Shown: positions 54,787-63,344 of the stretch, in pieces
Position numbering within the stretch: position 1 is the first letter of the stretch
Layout of the letters: every line of letters starts with the position of its first letter
Source of the DNA: JAWXBG01 sp044375415
GTDB lineage: Bacteria > Bacteroidota > Bacteroidia > Flavobacteriales_D > Sanyastnellaceae
Assembly: GCA_044375415.1 (NCBI GenBank)
Contig: JBILMS010000008.1
Span: 19,748-83,747 of the forward strand
Reading direction: 5' to 3'
DNA length: 64,000 nt
The notes under the pieces: generated by a model
What the model was told of the DNA's origin: nothing
Databases searched by the model: none
What the model saw: only the letters and a program-made list of their open reading frames with translations
Made by a program: the position numbers and the translations under genes

Positions 54787-56082
54787 TTACTTCTGAATCA
54801 GCGCTGTCCAAACACTCAACTTCGATTTATCGCAACGTGTCCAAATGGGACGAACTATTCCATTGTGAGCTGAAATATTATTGTAATCTCCAAAAAAAAC
54901 GGTCGGATCGGGGTCAAATGGAGATTCGCTTATCATTTCTTCCGACCATGTTTTGCCTCCATCAACGGATGTAGCCACGAAGACATCCGTTTTATTGTCG
55001 CTGTAGTTTCTGCGATCGTAGTACACAATATGCAAATTTCCATTGCTCTGATCTACGGCTAACCAAGGAAAAAACTGTTGTTTACCCGAGATATCTTGAT
55101 TTATCCTTTTAGCTGGAGTCCATGTATTGCCTCCATCGCTGCTTGATGTGAAAAATATATCTGTATCGTCGGCTCCGTTTCGTGTATCTGCCCATGTGAT
55201 ATACAAGTTACCTCTCGTAACTCCATCACTCAAATCGCACATCAACACAGGCATGCCATTGCATCGCATAATACCGGGTATGTCCTGTGCCCATCCTCCG
55301 CTGATTTCAGCAGCTCGAATATCTTTCGTCAACCATGTCTTTCCACCATCTGTAGAGCGATCGAAAAATATAGTATCGCCTAAAGCCCATGAGACATACA
55401 ACTCGCCTTTCGGACCATACGCAGGCACAGCACCTTCCACTGTATTATCGCCGTCGAGGCAGTCGCCCGGGACTTCATTTATTTGAATGGCGTTTTTCCA
55501 TTTTTTTGCTTTGCAATTTGAGTGGCTAAACAATATGTTACTTTCATCTCCTGTCTTTTTACTTTCATAAGCGTCGAATTGAGTCCATGATGCACAAACC
55601 CTACTCCCGCTTTGATTGCATGCGGCCCACTCTTTGTCTTGATCCTTAGGATGATTTTCACCCATACCCCCACCGGAAGTCCAGGACACTCCTCCATCCT
55701 TCGACATCTGACAAACTATGCGATCGAGCAAACGTTCGTTTCCCCATCCGGATCCTTTGGGATCCGACAAGTGCAAGTAATAAAAATATCCTTTGTTGCT
55801 GGCAACAATACACGGATCGCCAAAAACACCCATTCCCGATTTGAGTGTAGACTCGACCCATGTTCTACCGGTGTCCTGTGAAACATATACTCTGTCGAGA
55901 ATTGCTCCAGCTACCACATTAGCCGGGTTCTTCGGGTTAATGGCTATTGAAGGTTCACATGGAGGATACGAGAAGACCCCTTCTTCTTGACGATCGATTC
56001 GAACGTTTTTGTATTTCGATTGAGCAAGGTTCGTTTTTACTCCGAGAATAAAAAGTACACAAACAAAAAAGTATTTTTTCAT
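54787..56082 (-). CDS. Secreted BNR/Asp-box (sialidase-like fold) protein
   Basis: A 431-residue protein with a signal peptide (1-20, ending TNLA). Five Asp-boxes of the SxDxGxTW type sit in a beta-propeller layout: SQDTGRTW (68-75), SKDGGVSW (127-134), STDGGKTW (243-250), SSDGGNTW (314-321) and SVDGGKTW (372-379). Such boxes mark six-bladed sialidase/neuraminidase propellers, but they occur in many other exo-acting enzymes and binding proteins. The FRIP motif and obvious arginine triad of true sialidases were not seen, so the enzymatic activity is unclear. No T9SS tail. It lies 10 bp from hemB on the same strand. Confidence 0.82.
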   Translation of the reverse strand: MKKYFFVCVLFILGVKTNLAQSKYKNVRIDRQEEGVFSYPPCEPSIAINPKNPANVVAGAILDRVYVSQDTGRTWVESTLKSGMGVFGDPCIVASNKGYFYYLHLSDPKGSGWGNERLLDRIVCQMSKDGGVSWTSGGGMGENHPKDQDKEWAACNQSGSRVCASWTQFDAYESKKTGDESNILFSHSNCKAKKWKNAIQINEVPGDCLDGDNTVEGAVPAYGPKGELYVSWALGDTIFFDRSTDGGKTWLTKDIRAAEISGGWAQDIPGIMRCNGMPVLMCDLSDGVTRGNLYITWADTRNGADDTDIFFTSSSDGGNTWTPAKRINQDISGKQQFFPWLAVDQSNGNLHIVYYDRRNYSDNKTDVFVATSVDGGKTWSEEMISESPFDPDPTVFFGDYNNISAHNGIVRPIWTRCDKSKLSVWTALIQK

Positions 56083-56092
56083 ACCTACTTAA

Positions 56093-57073
56093 TTATCGAG
56101 ACTCCTCTTGAAGAAGGATCGCATATTCCTTCGCAAAATAGGTCAAAATAATATCCGCTCCGGCACGACGAATACTCAAAAGCATTTCTTTCATGGCCCT
56201 GTCTTTATCCAACCACCCATTTTGTGCAGCCGCATATAACATGGCATATTCACCGCTTACGTTGTATGCTGAGATTGGGAGGTTAACATTTTCCTTGAGA
56301 ACATGAATGACGTCGAGATAACTAAGTGCCGGTTTTACCATCAAAATATCTGCACCCTCTTCTTCATCTAAAAGTGCTTCTTTCAATGCTTCCCATTTAT
56401 TGGCCGGATCCATTTGGTAGGTTTTCTTATCGCCAAATTTCGGTGCTGAATCAAGTGCTTCGCGGAATGGACCATAAAAGGCACTCGCATATTTTGCACA
56501 GTAACTCATGATGAGTGTATCGCTAAAACCATTGTCCTCCAGAGCATCGCGAATGGCTCCTACTCTACCATCCATCATATCCGAAGGACCGATAATATCA
56601 AATCCGGCGTCAGCCTGCATAACCGCCATTGCAGAAAGAATGGGCAATGATTCGTCGTTAAGTATCATTCCATTTTCAACTAAACCATCATGTCCATCGG
56701 AGCTATATGGATCCATAGCAACGTCACTCATTAAAACAACTTCGGGAAAAAGTGATTTTAATTTCCTTGCGGTATCAAGATAAAAATTGTCTTCGCGCAA
56801 AGCATAAGTGGCAACACGATCTTTTAGGATCTCGTTGACCACCGGGAAAAGAACAAAACTCTTTATTCCTAATTTTAAAGAGGCTTCAATTTCTCTATAA
56901 ACATCATCTCGAGAAAGGCGTGAAATACCCGGCATACTGGAAATTGGAACTGAGGTACCATTGCCTTCGAAAACGAATAGAGGGTACATCAAAGAAGTAA
57001 GGGAAACTTGCGTTTCCCTTACCATTTCTCTTATTGTTTCCGAACGTCTGTTTCTTCGTGGACGAATCCTCAT
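56093..57073 (-). CDS. hemB: Delta-aminolevulinic acid dehydratase (porphobilinogen synthase)
   Basis: Condenses two 5-aminolevulinate molecules to porphobilinogen in haem synthesis. It has 326 residues, normal length. It opens with RPRRNRRSETIREMVRETQV, and the active-site lysines are in MSYCAKYAS and ILMVKPALSYLD. The metal/allosteric region DPYSSDGHDGLVENGMILND lacks the triple-cysteine zinc site, pointing to a Mg-type enzyme. The start overlaps the stop of the upstream lipoprotein gene as ATGA, so translation is coupled. Confidence 0.96.
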   Translation of the reverse strand: MRIRPRRNRRSETIREMVRETQVSLTSLMYPLFVFEGNGTSVPISSMPGISRLSRDDVYREIEASLKLGIKSFVLFPVVNEILKDRVATYALREDNFYLDTARKLKSLFPEVVLMSDVAMDPYSSDGHDGLVENGMILNDESLPILSAMAVMQADAGFDIIGPSDMMDGRVGAIRDALEDNGFSDTLIMSYCAKYASAFYGPFREALDSAPKFGDKKTYQMDPANKWEALKEALLDEEEGADILMVKPALSYLDVIHVLKENVNLPISAYNVSGEYAMLYAAAQNGWLDKDRAMKEMLLSIRRAGADIILTYFAKEYAILLQEESR

Positions 57074-57549
57074 AGTTCTGTGAAAACTTGTGACTTCATA
57101 GCTTCTATCTTCTCTTGATAACCTTTGAAAGTGGTAAGAAGTTCTTCGTCCTTAACACCTTTAAATGGGTTTTCAGCACCTTTGGCCATTTCTTCAACGG
57201 AAGGAATCATTTTTGAAGTTACATCGCTCTTCAATGTTTCCAATTCGCTGCTCAACGCCGTGAGCTTTGCGTAGATTTCGTTAGCTGCAGCAACATCGGT
57301 TTGAACTGTGCCTATGGCAACACTATCCATGCCAGCCATCATTGAGCTATCCATGTTTGCCATTGTTTCGATCTTCGATTTAATAGACGTCATTTTACCA
57401 TCAAGAGTGGTGGTCATTTCGTTAAGAGATTTCACTTGATCGGCTTGCATCGTGCGGATTTTGGCAAAAGTTTCACTTTCACCACCTGCACATGCTGCAA
57501 GGAGTGCTACAACAAAAAAGAATGCAAAAAATTTCACTGAGGTTTTCAT
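57070..57549 (-). CDS. Helical lipoprotein
   Basis: A 159-residue protein with a lipobox at Cys20 (LLAAC). The mature part is almost all alpha-helical with heptad-like spacing (MTTTLDGKMTSIKSKIETM, AANEIYAKLTALSSELETLK), suggesting a coiled-coil bundle under the outer membrane. No named family recognised. It overlaps hemB downstream (ATGA) and yidD upstream (ATGA), so all three are one translationally coupled unit although their functions look unrelated. Confidence 0.82.
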   Translation of the reverse strand: MKTSVKFFAFFFVVALLAACAGGESETFAKIRTMQADQVKSLNEMTTTLDGKMTSIKSKIETMANMDSSMMAGMDSVAIGTVQTDVAAANEIYAKLTALSSELETLKSDVTSKMIPSVEEMAKGAENPFKGVKDEELLTTFKGYQEKIEAMKSQVFTEL

Positions 57550-57782
57550 ATGGTTTTTGGGTTTGAATTTTTCTTTGGTACGGGGTCATAGCCATGTGTG
57601 CCCCACGGATTACATCGACCGATCCGCTTCAGCCCCATCCACATTCCCTTCAATACACCCCATTCCATAATGGCTTCTTTGGCATATTGTGAGCAGGAAG
57701 GTTCGTGGCGACAATTATTCCCAAGCAAAGGCGAAATGATCGCCTGATAGAGATAAATGGGGAAAATGGCTATCTTTTTCAT
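57546..57782 (-). CDS. yidD: Membrane protein insertion efficiency factor YidD
   Basis: A small (78-residue) membrane-associated factor that assists YidC-dependent insertion of inner-membrane proteins. All family marks are present: an N-terminal hydrophobic/amphipathic stretch (FPIYLYQAIISPLLG) and the conserved cysteines in NNCRHEPSCSQYA (Cys24, Cys30) and GRCNPWGTHGYDPVP (Cys57). Normally it lies between rnpA and yidC; here it heads an operon with a lipoprotein and hemB, a common rearrangement in Bacteroidota. A TAATTTTG box is 15 nt upstream. Confidence 0.94.
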   Translation of the reverse strand: MKKIAIFPIYLYQAIISPLLGNNCRHEPSCSQYAKEAIMEWGVLKGMWMGLKRIGRCNPWGTHGYDPVPKKNSNPKTI

Positions 57783-57797
57783 TTGCTAAAAGCGGCG

Positions 57798-57805
57798 CAA
57801 AATTA
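57798..57805 (-). promoter_or_regulatory. Putative -7 box (TAATTTTG) for the yidD-hemB operon
   Basis: Exact TAnnTTTG on the minus strand, 15 nt before the yidD ATG. No TTG -33 element at ideal spacing. Confidence 0.4.
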
Positions 57806-57869
57806 GGACATTTTAATCGATTTTAGTCACTAATTCGACGGAATTCAATTGTGCTTAAAAGCTGCATTT

Positions 57870-58442
57870 TCAGAGGTTTGTCCACTTTTCCCATACCATA
57901 AATGAAGAAGCAACCAACGCCAAGGCTAAAACTAGACGAGCAAGCCATTCTTTTTTTGTCTTGAGCAAGGCATACAGTCCTGTAAAAAATAAAAGTATGA
58001 GAACTACTATGATGATTTGACCAACTTCAACGCCAAGATTGAACATCAAAAGTTCCAAAATCATCTCACTTGTTTTGCTATACATCATTTTGAAAAAAGA
58101 TGAAAATCCGACACCATGAATTAAACCGAAAAACACAACCATTGCATACGACTTCCAATCGACGTTTCGCTGTAACGAAGGGCTAATCAATCGGACCAAA
58201 GCAGTGATAAATATGGTTGCCGAAATAAGAAATTCGATTAGGTTGCTACTAAAACTAATACAACCCAAGCCGGCACAAATCAGCGTAGTAGCATGGCCCA
58301 ACGTAAACGCAGTTATGAGCCAGAGTATCCTTTTCCAATCTGTCCAAGTGTAACCGGCGATAAGTGTGAGCAGAAACAACATGTGATCATATCCACCGAA
58401 ATCTGTGATGTGAAGTATGCCTTCGACAAAAGAGTTATTCAT
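57870..58442 (-). CDS. HupE/UreJ family membrane protein
   Basis: A 190-residue integral membrane protein with six predicted helices. Family phrases with conserved His/Asp, typical of HupE/UreJ (putative nickel or other cation permeases), are HITDFGGYDHMLFLL (11-25) and AFTLGHATTLI (45-55). No hydrogenase or urease gene lies in the window, so the substrate is open. It begins 12 bp after folA on the same strand and is probably read from the thyA-folA transcript. Confidence 0.85.
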   Translation of the reverse strand: MNNSFVEGILHITDFGGYDHMLFLLTLIAGYTWTDWKRILWLITAFTLGHATTLICAGLGCISFSSNLIEFLISATIFITALVRLISPSLQRNVDWKSYAMVVFFGLIHGVGFSSFFKMMYSKTSEMILELLMFNLGVEVGQIIIVVLILLFFTGLYALLKTKKEWLARLVLALALVASSFMVWEKWTNL

Positions 58443-58454
58443 GCGAAGTAGAAA

Positions 58455-58994
58455 TTATTTATCTGCAACCAACCAGTCTTTCAATTGTTTCTTATCGTAT
58501 CGTTTTACAACAAAAGAATACAGATGTGCCGGATTAATAAATTGTTCGGATATCTGAGTCACCTCCCATTCGTCCGGGTCAAATGCGGGGAAAAAAGTAT
58601 CGGCTTCCGGGAATTCTCCATCCACATGTGTGATGTACATTCGGTCGACGAGATTTTCGCGCAAAGCCCACTCATATATTTGACCTCCACCAATCACGAA
58701 AGCCTCCGTTTCTTCATTGTCGCGCGCTATTTGTAATGCGTCAAACATCGTAGTGCAGATATAACATTCCGCAGCTTCAAAATCTTCGTTTCGCGTAATG
58801 ATCACATTGGTTCTATGAGGTAAAGGACGATACTTCGGAGGAATGCTATCGTAATTCCGACGACCCATGATCACATGATGATTTTCAGTGGTGTCTTTGA
58901 AAAACTGCATGTCGTTGGGAAGATGCCAAAGCAGTTCGTTGTTGCCTCCAATCTCTCGGTTACGGCCCATTGCAGCGATGATTGATATAGTCAT
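58455..58994 (-). CDS. folA: Dihydrofolate reductase
   Basis: NADPH-dependent reduction of dihydrofolate to tetrahydrofolate, recycling the folate oxidised by ThyA. It has 179 residues. N-terminal ISIIAAMGRNREIGGNNELL carries the Met20-loop equivalent, Trp23 is followed by HLPNDMQFFK with Asp28 as the catalytic acid, and MGRRNYDSIP and FVIGGGQIYEWAL form the cofactor sites. A 15-20-residue C-terminal extension is typical of Bacteroidota. thyA lies 12 bp upstream, the classical thyA-folA pair. Confidence 0.96.
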   Translation of the reverse strand: MTISIIAAMGRNREIGGNNELLWHLPNDMQFFKDTTENHHVIMGRRNYDSIPPKYRPLPHRTNVIITRNEDFEAAECYICTTMFDALQIARDNEETEAFVIGGGQIYEWALRENLVDRMYITHVDGEFPEADTFFPAFDPDEWEVTQISEQFINPAHLYSFVVKRYDKKQLKDWLVADK

Positions 58995-59006
58995 TTACTT
59001 AAAATA

Positions 59007-59801
59007 TTATACCGCAACTTCGGCTTTTATGTGTGGATGTGGATCGTAAGCACTCAACTCAAAATCCTCGAACTTAAAAGAAAAAATATCTTTAACTTCC
59101 GGATTTAACTTCATTATAGGAAGAGACCTCGTGTCGCGAGTTAATTGGATTTTTGCCTGTTCAATATGGTTCGAATAGAGATGTACATCGCCTCCGGTCC
59201 AAACAAAATCTCCCGGAGCTAACTCACATACTTGAGCCATCATCAAGGTGAGTAGTGCGTAACTCGCAATGTTAAAGGGAACACCCAAAAAAGTATCACA
59301 ACTGCGCTGATATAATTGACAACTCAGCTTTCCTTCCGCCACATAAAATTGGAATAAACAATGACAAGGCGGAAGTGCCATTTGATCGATAAAAGAAGGA
59401 TTCCACGCCGAAACAATGTGCCTCCGGGAATCAGGATTTTTTTTAAGCCCTTCTACCAATTTGGATATTTGGTCGGTATGTGTGCCATCCGGATTAGGCC
59501 ATGAACGCCATTGATAGCCATATACAGGACCCAAATTACCTTGCTCGTCGGCCCATTCGTCCCAAATGCGCACTCCGTTATCCTTTAGGTATTTGATATT
59601 GGTATCGCCTTGTAAAAACCATAAGAGCTCATGAATGATGCTTCGCAAATGCAACTTTTTTGTAGTCAGAAGTGGGAAACCATCCTGAAGATTAAAACGC
59701 ATTTGATGACCAAAAACACTGCGCGTTCCGGTACCGGTACGATCCGTTTTTTCGGCTCCGTTATCCAGTAAATGTTGAAGTAAATCGAGGTATTGTTGCA
59801 C
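59007..59801 (-). CDS. thyA: Thymidylate synthase
   Basis: Methylates dUMP to dTMP using methylene-tetrahydrofolate. At 264 residues the length equals the E. coli enzyme. The catalytic cysteine is Cys146 in PPCHCLFQF, and the dUMP site includes QRSCDTFLGVPFNIASYALL and DVHLYSNHIEQ. The start codon is GTG at 59801 (VQQYLDLLQHLLDNG); no ATG is nearby. First gene of a thyA-folA-hupE run, with a TAGTTTTG box 39 nt upstream of the start. Confidence 0.97.
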   Translation of the reverse strand: MQQYLDLLQHLLDNGAEKTDRTGTGTRSVFGHQMRFNLQDGFPLLTTKKLHLRSIIHELLWFLQGDTNIKYLKDNGVRIWDEWADEQGNLGPVYGYQWRSWPNPDGTHTDQISKLVEGLKKNPDSRRHIVSAWNPSFIDQMALPPCHCLFQFYVAEGKLSCQLYQRSCDTFLGVPFNIASYALLTLMMAQVCELAPGDFVWTGGDVHLYSNHIEQAKIQLTRDTRSLPIMKLNPEVKDIFSFKFEDFELSAYDPHPHIKAEVAV

Positions 59802-59840
59802 GTTGTTCGAATTGAGTCAGCTGCACCAACAGCGACACCG

Positions 59841-59848
59841 CAAAACTA
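59841..59848 (-). promoter_or_regulatory. Putative -7 box (TAGTTTTG) for thyA
   Basis: Exact TAnnTTTG on the minus strand, 39 nt before the GTG start; it sits in the 100-bp gap after purK. Confidence 0.35.
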
Positions 59849-59901
59849 CAATGCCGAGATCATTTTTTATAGACTTCTCAAGTGGAGTTTTACACGAGAT
59901 T

Positions 59902-61050
59902 TCAGATAGAAATAACCTTGAGTTTTGCAGCCACTTTATTAGCAAGATCCTTTGCTTTTTCAAGGGTTTCAGCCGCAATCGTCACGTGACCCATCTTTCG
60001 AAAAGGTCGTGTTTCGGTTTTGCCATACAAATGAACATATACCCCCGGCCAAGCGAGAACTTCTTGGAGGCCTTCATATTTCACCGGTCCTGAAAAACCT
60101 TTTTCTCCAAGAAGGTTCACCATCACGGTCGGACGAATAATGGACGTATCACCCAAGGGAAGATCCAAAATAGCTCTCAAATGCTGCTCATATTGCGAAC
60201 TTACATTGCCCTCAATCGTTTGGTGGCCGCTGTTATGTGGACGAGGGGCTACTTCATTGACCAGCAGTCCTCCGTTTTTGGTGACAAACATTTCGACAGC
60301 CAAAACTCCTGTTAATTCCAAAGCCTTTGCCACTCGAATTGCCAATTGAGAAGCTTTCTCCTCTAACTCAGGTGTCAGAGAGGATGGACTGTAGAGATGT
60401 TCAACCAAATTGGCTTCCGCATTAAAAAGCATATCCACAGCGGGAAACGTTTTAATTTCTCCTTGCGCATTTCGGGCCACAATCACCGAAACTTCCTTTT
60501 CAAAATCGACAAATTTCTCCAAAACACTGGGTCCGGGCATCGCCGCATACAAATCCTCATCTGTGCGCAAGGCCTGAACTCCTCGACCATCATAACCACC
60601 CTTTCGGAGTTTTTGCATGAAAGGAAAATCGCTCCGGTGTTCTTTTATCTCATCCACATTTTCCACCAAAACATAAGGCGCCGTTTCGATTCCGTGTATC
60701 GAATAAAACTGCTTTTGCAATCCCTTGTCCTGCACAACGCGCAGGACTGATGGACTTGGATGCACCGCCACTCCTTCCGAAGCTAATTTTTCGAGAGCTT
60801 CGAGGTTAACATGTTCTATTTCTATAGTCAGCAAATCCACTTCTTTTCCGAAGGCATAAACAGTGTCAAAATCATCGAATTTCCCTTGAACAAAGCGATG
60901 AGCTATTCCGGCACAAGGCGCATCGGAAGCAGGATCTAAAACCGATATTTTAACATCGTAATTGAGGGCTTGTTGAATTAACATTTTGCCCAATTGTCCG
61001 CCACCCAAGATGCCCAGGCGGAAATCTTTGCCATAAAATGGAACTTTCAT
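59902..61050 (-). CDS. purK: N5-carboxyaminoimidazole ribonucleotide synthase
   Basis: ATP-grasp enzyme that carboxylates AIR to N5-CAIR, which PurE then rearranges. It has 382 residues. N-terminal GILGGGQLGKMLIQQALNYD is the pre-ATP-grasp fold. The central grasp region has MQKLRKGGYDGRGVQAL and the typical EKFVDFEKEVSVIVARN. ATP/Mg residues are in LAVEMFVTKNGGLLVNEVAP with RPHNSGH. Its start is preceded by a TACCTTTG box 4 nt away. Monocistronic in appearance, divergent from the NHL-type T9SS gene. Confidence 0.96.
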   Translation of the reverse strand: MKVPFYGKDFRLGILGGGQLGKMLIQQALNYDVKISVLDPASDAPCAGIAHRFVQGKFDDFDTVYAFGKEVDLLTIEIEHVNLEALEKLASEGVAVHPSPSVLRVVQDKGLQKQFYSIHGIETAPYVLVENVDEIKEHRSDFPFMQKLRKGGYDGRGVQALRTDEDLYAAMPGPSVLEKFVDFEKEVSVIVARNAQGEIKTFPAVDMLFNAEANLVEHLYSPSSLTPELEEKASQLAIRVAKALELTGVLAVEMFVTKNGGLLVNEVAPRPHNSGHQTIEGNVSSQYEQHLRAILDLPLGDTSIIRPTVMVNLLGEKGFSGPVKYEGLQEVLAWPGVYVHLYGKTETRPFRKMGHVTIAAETLEKAKDLANKVAAKLKVISI

Positions 61051-61054
61051 GCTG

Positions 61055-61062
61055 CAAAGGTA
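61055..61062 (-). promoter_or_regulatory. Putative -7 box (TACCTTTG) for purK
   Basis: Minus-strand TACCTTTG followed by CAGC and the ATG of purK: the same box and spacing as in front of rsgA. Confidence 0.4.
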
Positions 61063-61178
61063 AGTCCTCTGAAACGGTATATAAAGACCTTTTGTTGATT
61101 GCGATTTTGATAATGTCGTAAAAAGAAATGCTGCATTTTGCTGAATCTGTTCAATCTTCGCTGCAAAATAACTTCATT

Positions 61179-62249
61179 ATGAAAATCGCATTTATTCTTT
61201 CCGCTATGGTCTTGACACTTTTTTCGAAGGGTCAAACACTCACCTCCTTGGAATCCGTGGAATATGATCCTATTAATAACAGATTTCTCGCGTCAAACGG
61301 CTTCAATATAATCGTGGTAGATACGGAGGGCAATGAAATTGAAGTTTTTGGAGCGGATCCGGAAGCGGATTATGGCATGGAAGTAATGAACGGAATGCTT
61401 TTCACCATTGCCGGCACTCACGTAAAAGCTTTTCTATTGGAAGATGGAACTGAGGTAATGGATTATACTGTTTCAGGGGCTAATTTCCTAAATGGTATGG
61501 CGAGTGATGGTGATCATCGTATATGGGTAACAGATTTTGGTTTGAAAAAAATTCATGAAATAGATGTAACCGATCTTGACGCGCCTGTTGGAACCGTAAT
61601 CGTGGACAATACGGTAAACACACCCAATGGTATCACCTACGATGAAACAAATAATCGCCTTGTTTTTGTGAGCTGGGGCAGTTCGGCGAAAATCAAAGCA
61701 ATCGATTTAACGGACTATGCAGTCACAACTTTGGTTACAACCAGCCTATCGAATATTGATGGTATTGATCACGATATGAATGGCAATTTTTATGTGTCAT
61801 CTTGGACGCCCACACGTATCACTCGATTTTCATCTGAATTCACGGTGGACGAAATCATAACCGCTCCGGGATTATCGAGTCCTGCAGATATTTGTTATGC
61901 GGCTGAAATAGACACGTTAGCTATTCCTAATTCAGGAAATAACACGGTAACATTTGTTGGATTCGATGGGGTTGGAATTCAATCAGTCCATAACTCAGAA
62001 TTTTTGGCGAGCGTTTTCCCGAATCCCGTGAGTGATTCGAGTGTTATCTCATTCGAATTACTTCAAAGCGAAAAAGTATCTATTCGGTTCACAAATAGCA
62101 GTGGTCAACTTGTAAAAACATGGCTCGACGAAGTGCTGACTCCCGGCCGTCACCGTGTGTTACTTAGCGGACTGGATCTGCCTTCCGGACATTATGTGGT
62201 AGAAGTTATTGCAGGAAATAAAACCTCTACTTTTACGTTGGTGATTTAA
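61179..62249 (+). CDS. T9SS-sorted secreted protein with SMP-30/NHL-like propeller
   Basis: A protein of 356 residues from the ATG at 61179, which begins a signal peptide (MKIAFILSAMVLTLFSKGQT); an upstream in-frame ATG would bury it. The body reads as a six-bladed SMP-30/NHL-like propeller (DGDHRIWVTDFGLKKIHEID, NTPNGITYDETNNRLVFVSW, NIDGIDHDMNGNFYVSSWTP, LSSPADICYAAEIDTLAIPN). It ends in a T9SS type A domain (ASVFPNPVSDSSVISFE ... PSGHYVVEVIAGNKTSTFTL). Probably a surface or released protein; enzymatic activity cannot be inferred. A small barrel gene follows 10 bp later. Confidence 0.88.
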   Translation: MKIAFILSAMVLTLFSKGQTLTSLESVEYDPINNRFLASNGFNIIVVDTEGNEIEVFGADPEADYGMEVMNGMLFTIAGTHVKAFLLEDGTEVMDYTVSGANFLNGMASDGDHRIWVTDFGLKKIHEIDVTDLDAPVGTVIVDNTVNTPNGITYDETNNRLVFVSWGSSAKIKAIDLTDYAVTTLVTTSLSNIDGIDHDMNGNFYVSSWTPTRITRFSSEFTVDEIITAPGLSSPADICYAAEIDTLAIPNSGNNTVTFVGFDGVGIQSVHNSEFLASVFPNPVSDSSVISFELLQSEKVSIRFTNSSGQLVKTWLDEVLTPGRHRVLLSGLDLPSGHYVVEVIAGNKTSTFTLVI

Positions 62250-62259
62250 TATCATTTCT

Positions 62260-62799
62260 ATGCGCGTTCTATTCCTTTTGTTTCTAATGGTAATCTCGGC
62301 TGTCCATTCCTTCGGTCAAAAAACCAATGAGGATTACGTGCCGGATGCAAAACAGAAGGAAAACAAACCCAAACAAAAATGGACGGAGAAGATTTCTCTT
62401 GGCGGAAACTTAGCTTTATCATTTGGAACGGTCACGATGGTACAAGTAGCACCTCAAATTGGCTATCGTGTCACCGATCGTTTCACTCCGGGAGTAGGTG
62501 CGAACTACATCTATTTCAAAGATCCCTTTGGGGCCACAACAATTTATGGTGGAAGCATTTTTGCGAGATATCTGATCGCAGATAACTTCTTTGCTTATGC
62601 TGAATATGAACAGTTGAATAGAGAAGTTTGGGATCCTTGGGGAACAGAAAGAAGATGGGTTCCCATTGGCTTAATTGGAGGCGGCTACAGAACCGGTGGA
62701 GATGGACTTAATTTTTCTGTCTCGATCCTATATGATGTTATTCAGGATCCGTGGTCACCTTATGGGAATCCGGTTATTCGCGGGGGAGTGTTCTTTTGA
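62260..62799 (+). CDS. Small outer-membrane barrel-like protein
   Basis: A 179-residue protein with a signal peptide (1-19, ending SFGQ). A Lys/Pro-rich linker precedes alternating strands (ISLGGNLALSFGTVTMVQVA, FTPGVGANYIYFKD, SIFARYLIADNFFAYAEYEQ, WVPIGLIGGGYRTG) ending in VIRGGVFF with terminal Phe, as expected of a small eight-strand barrel. Family not recognised; possibly an OmpW/OmpX-like or DUF3575-type barrel. Likely co-transcribed with the preceding propeller protein. It is the last gene before the repeat-rich right edge. Confidence 0.78.
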   Translation: MRVLFLLFLMVISAVHSFGQKTNEDYVPDAKQKENKPKQKWTEKISLGGNLALSFGTVTMVQVAPQIGYRVTDRFTPGVGANYIYFKDPFGATTIYGGSIFARYLIADNFFAYAEYEQLNREVWDPWGTERRWVPIGLIGGGYRTGGDGLNFSVSILYDVIQDPWSPYGNPVIRGGVFF

Positions 62800-62985
62800 T
62801 GATGAATCATGAATGTTGAATTATGAATGGGTCAACGTTGAGATTGACAAACTCGTTTCCCAAAGCGTGAAGCCACTCAATACTCACTCTCTAACTCACA
62901 CTCCGGGATAATTATGAGTTATAAATGTTGAATTATGAATGGGGTTTACGTTGGCATGGACCTGATCGTTTTTTAAAAACGTGAA

Positions 62986-63074
62986 GCAAACCGAGCGGAG
63001 CCGTGTCCCTGAGCTTGCCGAAGGGGTTTTTCTTAGAACATCACAGTTATCGGTCCCCGAGCGAAGTCGAGGGG
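62986..63074 (+). repeat. Paired-hairpin element A with an extra inserted hairpin
   Basis: GCAAACCGAGCGGAGCCG, then TCCCTGAGCTTGCCGAAGGG fused directly, spacer, then ATCGGTCCCCGAGCGAAG with TCGAGGGG. The central hairpin is absent from the copies at 1951, 5303 and 23699. Confidence 0.75.
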
Positions 63075-63219
63075 AGTTATTTAGAACGCTTTCAAAAAAG
63101 TACGCCCTCTCAATACTCACTCTCTAACTCACACTTCGGGATAATTATGAATGATGAATGTTGAATTATGAATGGGGCTCTGCGTATGAATTGACCAGCT
63201 CGGTTCAATAAAACGTCAC

Positions 63220-63260
63220 GCAAACCGAGCGGAGCCGTGTCCCTGAGCTTGCCGAAGGGG
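63220..63260 (+). repeat. Partial element A (left hairpin plus inserted hairpin)
   Basis: GCAAACCGAGCGGAGCCGTG followed by TCCCTGAGCTTGCCGAAGGG with an extra G; the right-hand hairpin is missing. Identical over this stretch to 62986-63026. Confidence 0.75.
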
Positions 63261-63344
63261 GGAAAGCAGATCGAAGTTTTCAGAAACTGGAACAGGTGGG
63301 TATGCTATCAAAAACGCGAACCCTCTCAATACTTAGTCTCGTAC

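Larger units (their letters stand above)
62876..63265 (+). repeat. Direct repeat of a 233-bp composite unit
   Basis: Unit order: CAATACTCACTCTCTAACTC with ACACTCCGGGATAATTATGA, TGTTGAATTATGAATGGGG, an AAACG block, then GCAAACCGAGCGGAGCCGTG with TCCCTGAGCTTGCCGAAGGG. First unit 62876-63108, second from 63109. The first also keeps the second element A hairpin (63050-63074), the second does not. A third, partial unit precedes at 62806. Confidence 0.75.
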
